17,020 nucleotides of DNA from Cytophagales bacterium (GTDB lineage Bacteria; Bacteroidota; Bacteroidia; Cytophagales; ES-bin-26), in contig JACMKY010000544.1 of the NCBI GenBank assembly GCA_014379925.1, positions 1-17,020 on the forward strand, read 5' to 3'. The notes beneath the pieces are model-generated. The model did no database searches. It was not told the origin of the DNA and saw only the letters and a program-made list of their open reading frames with translations. Positions 14,701 through 17,020 of the stretch are shown here, piece after piece; within the stretch, counting starts at the first letter, position 1; each line of letters begins with the position of its first letter. The position numbers were made by a program, and so were the translations under genes.

Positions 14701-15857
14701 TGACCCCGAACGGGAAAATCAATTCACCCGCCCTGCCGGCGCCGGCTAGTCACCAGCCCGGTAGTCTGGTGAGCCCGCGCGACGTGGTTGAACTGCAACT
14801 GGGGCGGCTGTGGGAGGAGATACTCGACACCCAGCCCATCGGCGTAACGGACAATTTTTTCGAGTTGGGGGGCCACTCCCTGCTCGCGGTACGCCTCGTG
14901 AACGACATCAAGCGACGGTTTGACCAAGACCTGCCGGTGTCCATTCTTTTTGAGAAACCCACCATTGAACAGTTGGCGGAGGTCTTGCGCCAGCAGGCCG
15001 GGACCGGGGAATACGCGCCGCTGGTGGTGCTGCGGAAAGGCGACGCGCGCGCCCCCTTGTTTTGCCCGCATCCCATCGGGGGAAATGTTTTCTGTTACAC
15101 CTCCCTGGTCCGCCACCTGGCTCCGGAACAACCCGTGTACGGTCTGCAGGTGAAAAGCCTCTACCAGAACGAAGTACCCCACGTAGCGGTCGAAGACATG
15201 GCCGCCGAGTACGTGAAGGCGATTCAATCGGTGCAGCCACGGGGGCCTTATCTGCTGGCCGGCTGGTGTTTTGGGGGCCTGATCGCCTTCGAAATCGCCC
15301 AGCAACTCCGGCAGTCGGGGGAAGAAATCGCGCTGCTGGCCTTGTTGGACACCCGGGCGCCCATTTTGGAAGAGGAAGAGGTGTACGATGATGCCCACCT
15401 GCTTTCCCTGTTTGCCCGCGACCTGGCGGTTCCCTACGGGAAAAAGCTGACCATTTCGCCGCAGGAACTGCGGGCGGTGGGCACGGATGCGATGTTTGGC
15501 TACGTGCTGGAGCGGGCAAAACAAGCGGAAGTGCAACCACCGGACGCGGACGCCGAACAACTGTACCGGTACTTTCAGGTTTACGTCGCCAATGCCCTGG
15601 CCCTGCAGGGGTATAGCTGGCAACCTTACGCGGGTACGGTAAAACTGCTGCGGGCGACGGAAGAACCCCTCATCCAAAGTTTAGGCCTTGCCTTGGGTTG
15701 GGACCGGGGACCCATCCGGGAATTGGAAATCCACGACGTTGCCGGCGATCACAACAGCATGATGTACAATCCGAACGTGCAAGCCCTGGCGCAGCTCCTC
15801 ACCCGGTTTCTGAAAGAGGCCCAGCCGCAACCGCGTCCGGTGGTCGGACCGGCCTAA
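11772..15857 (+). CDS. One-module nonribosomal peptide synthetase C-A-PCP-TE, predicted glycine-activating
   Basis: 1361 aa. The condensation domain covers about residues 20-460, with the active site HHIAVDFWS (H151, H152, D156) and Phe where Gly is usual. The adenylation domain covers about 465-985, with YTSGSTGQPKG from residue 648, NMYGPTETTIW, YKTGDLA, and the A10 Lys K982. Lining it up with GrsA gives pocket residues D-I-L-Q-I-G-M-I-W-K, very near the known Gly code DILQLGLIWK. The carrier domain covers about 1000-1075, with FELGGHSLL (S1036 carries phosphopantetheine). The thioesterase covers about 1085-1350; its nucleophile elbow is GWCFGG with C1166 instead of Ser, and D1193 and H1327 complete the triad. 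As the only module and ending in TE, it should join the ACP-bound fatty chain to one amino acid and release it. It starts 55 nt after the ACP with no Shine-Dalgarno. Confidence 0.95.
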   Translation: MPTLLMETPAAPREETAPEESRFPLSPHQEGLWFLQQMAPDLAAYNVVFAVRVRSAIDTGALAQAFQQLVARHAALRTTFTTSNGQPVQRIHSRGESAFRTVEVAGCAESEVEELVRAETKRAFSLENDAPLRVCVFTRSAREHVLVLTAHHIAVDFWSLALLLSELHTRYPALAKGQTVSLPPVGATYADFTSEQTGRLAKESGPRLREYWGKQLAGEKSVLNLPTDRPHPPVQTYHGAVHRFQLDAGLSDQLKALARQEGVTLYVVLLSAFQILLHRYAQEETILVGTPVAGRTKKKYQDVIGNFVNTVVLKASFPAGITGRQLLHQVGQTVVEAIRHQDYPFSELVKQLQPARDPSRSPFVQANFAWERLPQWKALEGLFVPNAAGEPVDFGGLLVEPYFVAQQEGQYELNLEMGGEVAGALLGIFKYNTDLFHPATIARTAGHFQTLLRGLVSRVECPVGHLPLLTEAESEQILVDWNRTAAAYPVGGCLHTLFERQVHQTPDRTAVSFGATRLTYRELDGRANQMANYLLRHGVGPEVFVGICLDRSPDVLVALLGVLKAGGTYIPLDPAYPKERLSFMVADAGLPIVVSQRKWVDEQLFSGVKTVCLDSDWALIGQESRLAPADPGFDVDEPDAERLAYVIYTSGSTGQPKGVQIPHRSVVNFLHSTTKETGMTERDRLLAVTTLSFDIAGLELFMPLLVGAQVVLASRAEATDGHKLAEKLTSEEITFLQATPSTWRLLLEAGWTGKSDLKAIAGGEALPFDLAQSLRERTAAFWNMYGPTETTIWSTAWKADETNGVIPIGRPIDNTEIYLLDAHLQPVPVGVPGELHIGGLGLAHGYLNRPELTAEKFIPHPFRRSPRARLYKTGDLACYLPDGTIKYLGRGDNQVKLRGFRIELGEIEAVLCGHPQLRQAVVKVREDRPNDKRLVAYLIPAAPDEPVDSAELRHFLKEKLPDYMVPSAFVTLDAFPMTPNGKINSPALPAPASHQPGSLVSPRDVVELQLGRLWEEILDTQPIGVTDNFFELGGHSLLAVRLVNDIKRRFDQDLPVSILFEKPTIEQLAEVLRQQAGTGEYAPLVVLRKGDARAPLFCPHPIGGNVFCYTSLVRHLAPEQPVYGLQVKSLYQNEVPHVAVEDMAAEYVKAIQSVQPRGPYLLAGWCFGGLIAFEIAQQLRQSGEEIALLALLDTRAPILEEEEVYDDAHLLSLFARDLAVPYGKKLTISPQELRAVGTDAMFGYVLERAKQAEVQPPDADAEQLYRYFQVYVANALALQGYSWQPYAGTVKLLRATEEPLIQSLGLALGWDRGPIRELEIHDVAGDHNSMMYNPNVQALAQLLTRFLKEAQPQPRPVVGPA

Positions 15858-15925
15858 GACTGGACATTCCATTGCCAAACGACGTTCGACCTTTTCCCAA
15901 GAAACTCCTTTTAAACGCTTAAAAA

Positions 15926-15948
15926 CGCATCCATCGATGCGGCTCTTT
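15926..15948 (+). terminator. Possible terminator after the NRPS gene
   Basis: CGCATC-CATC-GATGCG (15926-15941) is a perfect 6-bp stem with a 4-nt loop, preceded by an A-run and followed by GCTCTTT. It lies 68 nt past the NRPS stop. The U-tract is poor, so partial termination is the most I would claim. Confidence 0.4.
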
Positions 15949-15964
15949 CACTCCTAAACCCATC

Positions 15965-16069
15965 GTTCGTAGTTCGTAGTTCGTAGTTCGACTGCGCTCA
16001 CTATCGCTCACTATGACACTCGTAAACTCATCCACTCATAAACTCATCCACTCATAAACTCATCCACTC
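15965..16069. repeat. Three consecutive short tandem arrays before the SRPBCC gene
   Basis: GTTCGTA is repeated 3.7 times (15965-15990). CGCTCACTAT is repeated twice (15995-16014). TAAACTCATCCACTCA (16 bp) is repeated three times, the last copy lacking one base (16023-16069). The last array ends 3 nt before the start codon at 16073 and shares the ACTCAT core with the arms upstream of the FAAL gene. No ORF uses this DNA. Confidence 0.85.
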
Positions 16070-16072
16070 CCC

Positions 16073-16504
16073 ATGATCGCCGTAGAGAAGAATTACCTCA
16101 TCAAACGACCCCTGGAGACCGTCTTTGGGTTCGTAACCACGCTCCTCAATGATCCCCTTTGGATTGCGGCCTGCACCGAAATTGTTCCGCTCACCCAGGA
16201 CACCTACGAGGTAGTATTAAAGTTTTTTGGCCGCAAAATGCGTTTTAACATGGTGATTGTCAGCCATGAGCCCTGCCGAAAATACGAATACGCCACGACC
16301 GCCGGGCCCCTCTCGTTCCGCGGATGCTACCTGTTCGAACCAGTAGCGGAGGGGACTGCCGTGAAGTGGACTTTCCAGGGGGAGCCCGGTTCTTTTTTTG
16401 GCTTGGTGCCGCGTCCGCTACTGGCCAAGGCACTGGAAAAGCAAGCCGAGGGAGACATTAAAACCCTGAAGGAGCTACTCGAAAAAAAGCCGGTAGCGGG
16501 CTGA
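16073..16504 (+). CDS. SRPBCC / START-like domain protein (polyketide cyclase-like)
   Basis: 143 aa, one helix-grip domain. It opens with a strand ending in YLIKRPLETVFGFV and DPLWIAAC, the usual first strand and helix pair of SRPBCC proteins. The middle strands (RFNMVIVSHEP, YEYATTAG, GCYLFEPVAEGTAVKWTFQGEP) and a long amphipathic C-terminal helix (KALEKQAEGDIKTLKELLEKK) complete the fold. Such domains hold hydrophobic ligands in a deep cavity. No catalytic residues can be named. Its place between the lipopeptide-type NRPS and an RND exporter suggests it binds or hands on the acylated product, but this is inference. It is separated from the NRPS by 215 bp of repeats, so it may have its own promoter. 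No signal peptide. Confidence 0.8.
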   Translation: MIAVEKNYLIKRPLETVFGFVTTLLNDPLWIAACTEIVPLTQDTYEVVLKFFGRKMRFNMVIVSHEPCRKYEYATTAGPLSFRGCYLFEPVAEGTAVKWTFQGEPGSFFGLVPRPLLAKALEKQAEGDIKTLKELLEKKPVAG

Positions 16505-16519
16505 AAAACCCGCCTTTCC

Positions 16520-16536
16520 GCCCCGCGGAGTGGGGC
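16520..16536 (+). other. GC hairpin between the SRPBCC gene and the exporter gene
   Basis: GCCCC (16520-16524) pairs with GGGGC (16532-16536) around a 7-nt loop, 16 nt after the SRPBCC stop. No T-run follows. It could be a weak terminator or an mRNA-stabilising hairpin. Confidence 0.3.
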
Positions 16537-16625
16537 ACCACGAGCGATTCGCCAATCCCGCGGAAGCACCCCTTACGCGGCGCACGACCAACCACCAACA
16601 CCCAACCCATTCAACGCGCACAACC

Positions 16626-17020
16626 ATGCAAAAATTTGCCGCTTTTGTGGTGCAGTATCCCCGAACGATCCTGCTGATCACCCTGATCAGTACCCTGCTC
16701 ATCGGCGGGGGATTGCTCAAACTGGAAATACGCAATAACCAGGATTCCGAACTGCCCGCCGAGGATCCCATTGTTGAGACGAACAACCGGCTGAAAGCGG
16801 TTTTTGGCGAGAAAGACATCGTCCTGATTGGCATTGAGAGCGATGACATTTTTCGGCGAAGCACGCTGGAAAAAATTGCCCTCATTTCGGAGGAACTAAA
16901 AAGGGTGGACGGGGTCGTTGGGGACGAAATTACCAGTCTTTCGACCCTCAATAACATCGAAGGCAAAGAATGGGGACTGGAAGTAGGTCCCTTGATGCGG
17001 ACCATTCCCCGGACGGACGC
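16626..17020 (+). CDS. RND superfamily exporter, HAE-3/MMPL-like (N-terminal part)
   Basis: Starts at ATG 16626 and runs off the right edge after 131 codons with no stop. Residues 1-12 are a short cytoplasmic start (MQKFAAFVVQYPR), and residues about 13-32 are the first transmembrane helix, rich in Leu, Ile and Gly. The large first periplasmic domain begins with EIRNNQDSELPAEDP, then VETNNRLKAVFGEKDIVLIGIE. This is the standard opening of SSD/MMPL-type RND permeases, which move lipids, siderophores or hydrophobic compounds. Full proteins of this family are usually about 750-1000 aa, so most is missing. Placed after an acyl-AMP ligase/NRPS cluster it is a natural candidate for export of the lipid product, as MmpL proteins do beside FAAL loci in mycobacteria. 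It may equally be a general pump. Confidence 0.85.
   Translation, partial: MQKFAAFVVQYPRTILLITLISTLLIGGGLLKLEIRNNQDSELPAEDPIVETNNRLKAVFGEKDIVLIGIESDDIFRRSTLEKIALISEELKRVDGVVGDEITSLSTLNNIEGKEWGLEVGPLMRTIPRTD

Noticed and set aside
15965..16069. CRISPR array
   Set aside because: The repeats are 7-16 bp and directly adjacent, with no unique spacers and no cas genes; these are tandem microsatellites.

Overview
The window looks like the chromosome of a GC-rich member of the Bacteroidota, most likely a Cytophagales (Spirosoma/Larkinella-like) soil or plant-associated bacterium. This is inferred from four things: gene starts with almost no Shine-Dalgarno sequence, a TTG-N20-TAnnTTTG-like promoter, a GH140-type plant-polysaccharide hydrolase, and an HAE-3/MMPL-type exporter beside a lipid-type biosynthetic cluster. 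Every gene I can support lies on the + strand. No tRNA, rRNA, transposase gene or CRISPR array was seen.

Left part (1-3990): the last residues of an unidentified upstream protein, a membrane-anchored beta-propeller protein with a sialidase-type Asp-box, a repeat-rich intergenic stretch with REP-like palindromes, a small visibly AT-richer gene of DUF3885 type, and a secreted GH140 (apiosidase-like) glycosidase followed by a terminator. Middle part (4200-6650): a CHAD protein and a separate CYTH triphosphatase-like protein 11 nt apart (polyphosphate/triphosphate biology), then a complete RES-Xre toxin-antitoxin pair with a likely autoregulatory operator. A gap of about 1.1 kb without a convincing gene follows.

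Right part (7566-17020): a compact natural-product locus. It encodes a fatty acyl-AMP ligase, an acyl-CoA-dehydrogenase-like protein with an extra C-terminal domain, a free acyl carrier protein and a one-module NRPS (C-A-PCP-TE). A START/SRPBCC-like protein and the N-terminus of an RND/MMPL-type exporter come next. Read together: a free fatty acid is adenylated, loaded on the ACP, probably desaturated while ACP-bound, condensed to one amino acid by the NRPS and released by the thioesterase. The adenylation-domain pocket reads DILQIGMIWK, close to the classic glycine code, so an N-acyl- or N-enoyl-glycine lipid (linear or further processed) is the simplest predicted product, perhaps exported by the RND pump.

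Oddities in this locus are a Cys in place of Ser in the thioesterase nucleophile elbow, Asp in place of the usual catalytic Glu in the dehydrogenase, Phe after the Asp in the condensation HHxxxD motif, and short ACTCAT-type repeats directly in front of two start codons. One of these repeats forms a 38-bp imperfect inverted repeat flanking the leader of the first biosynthetic gene.
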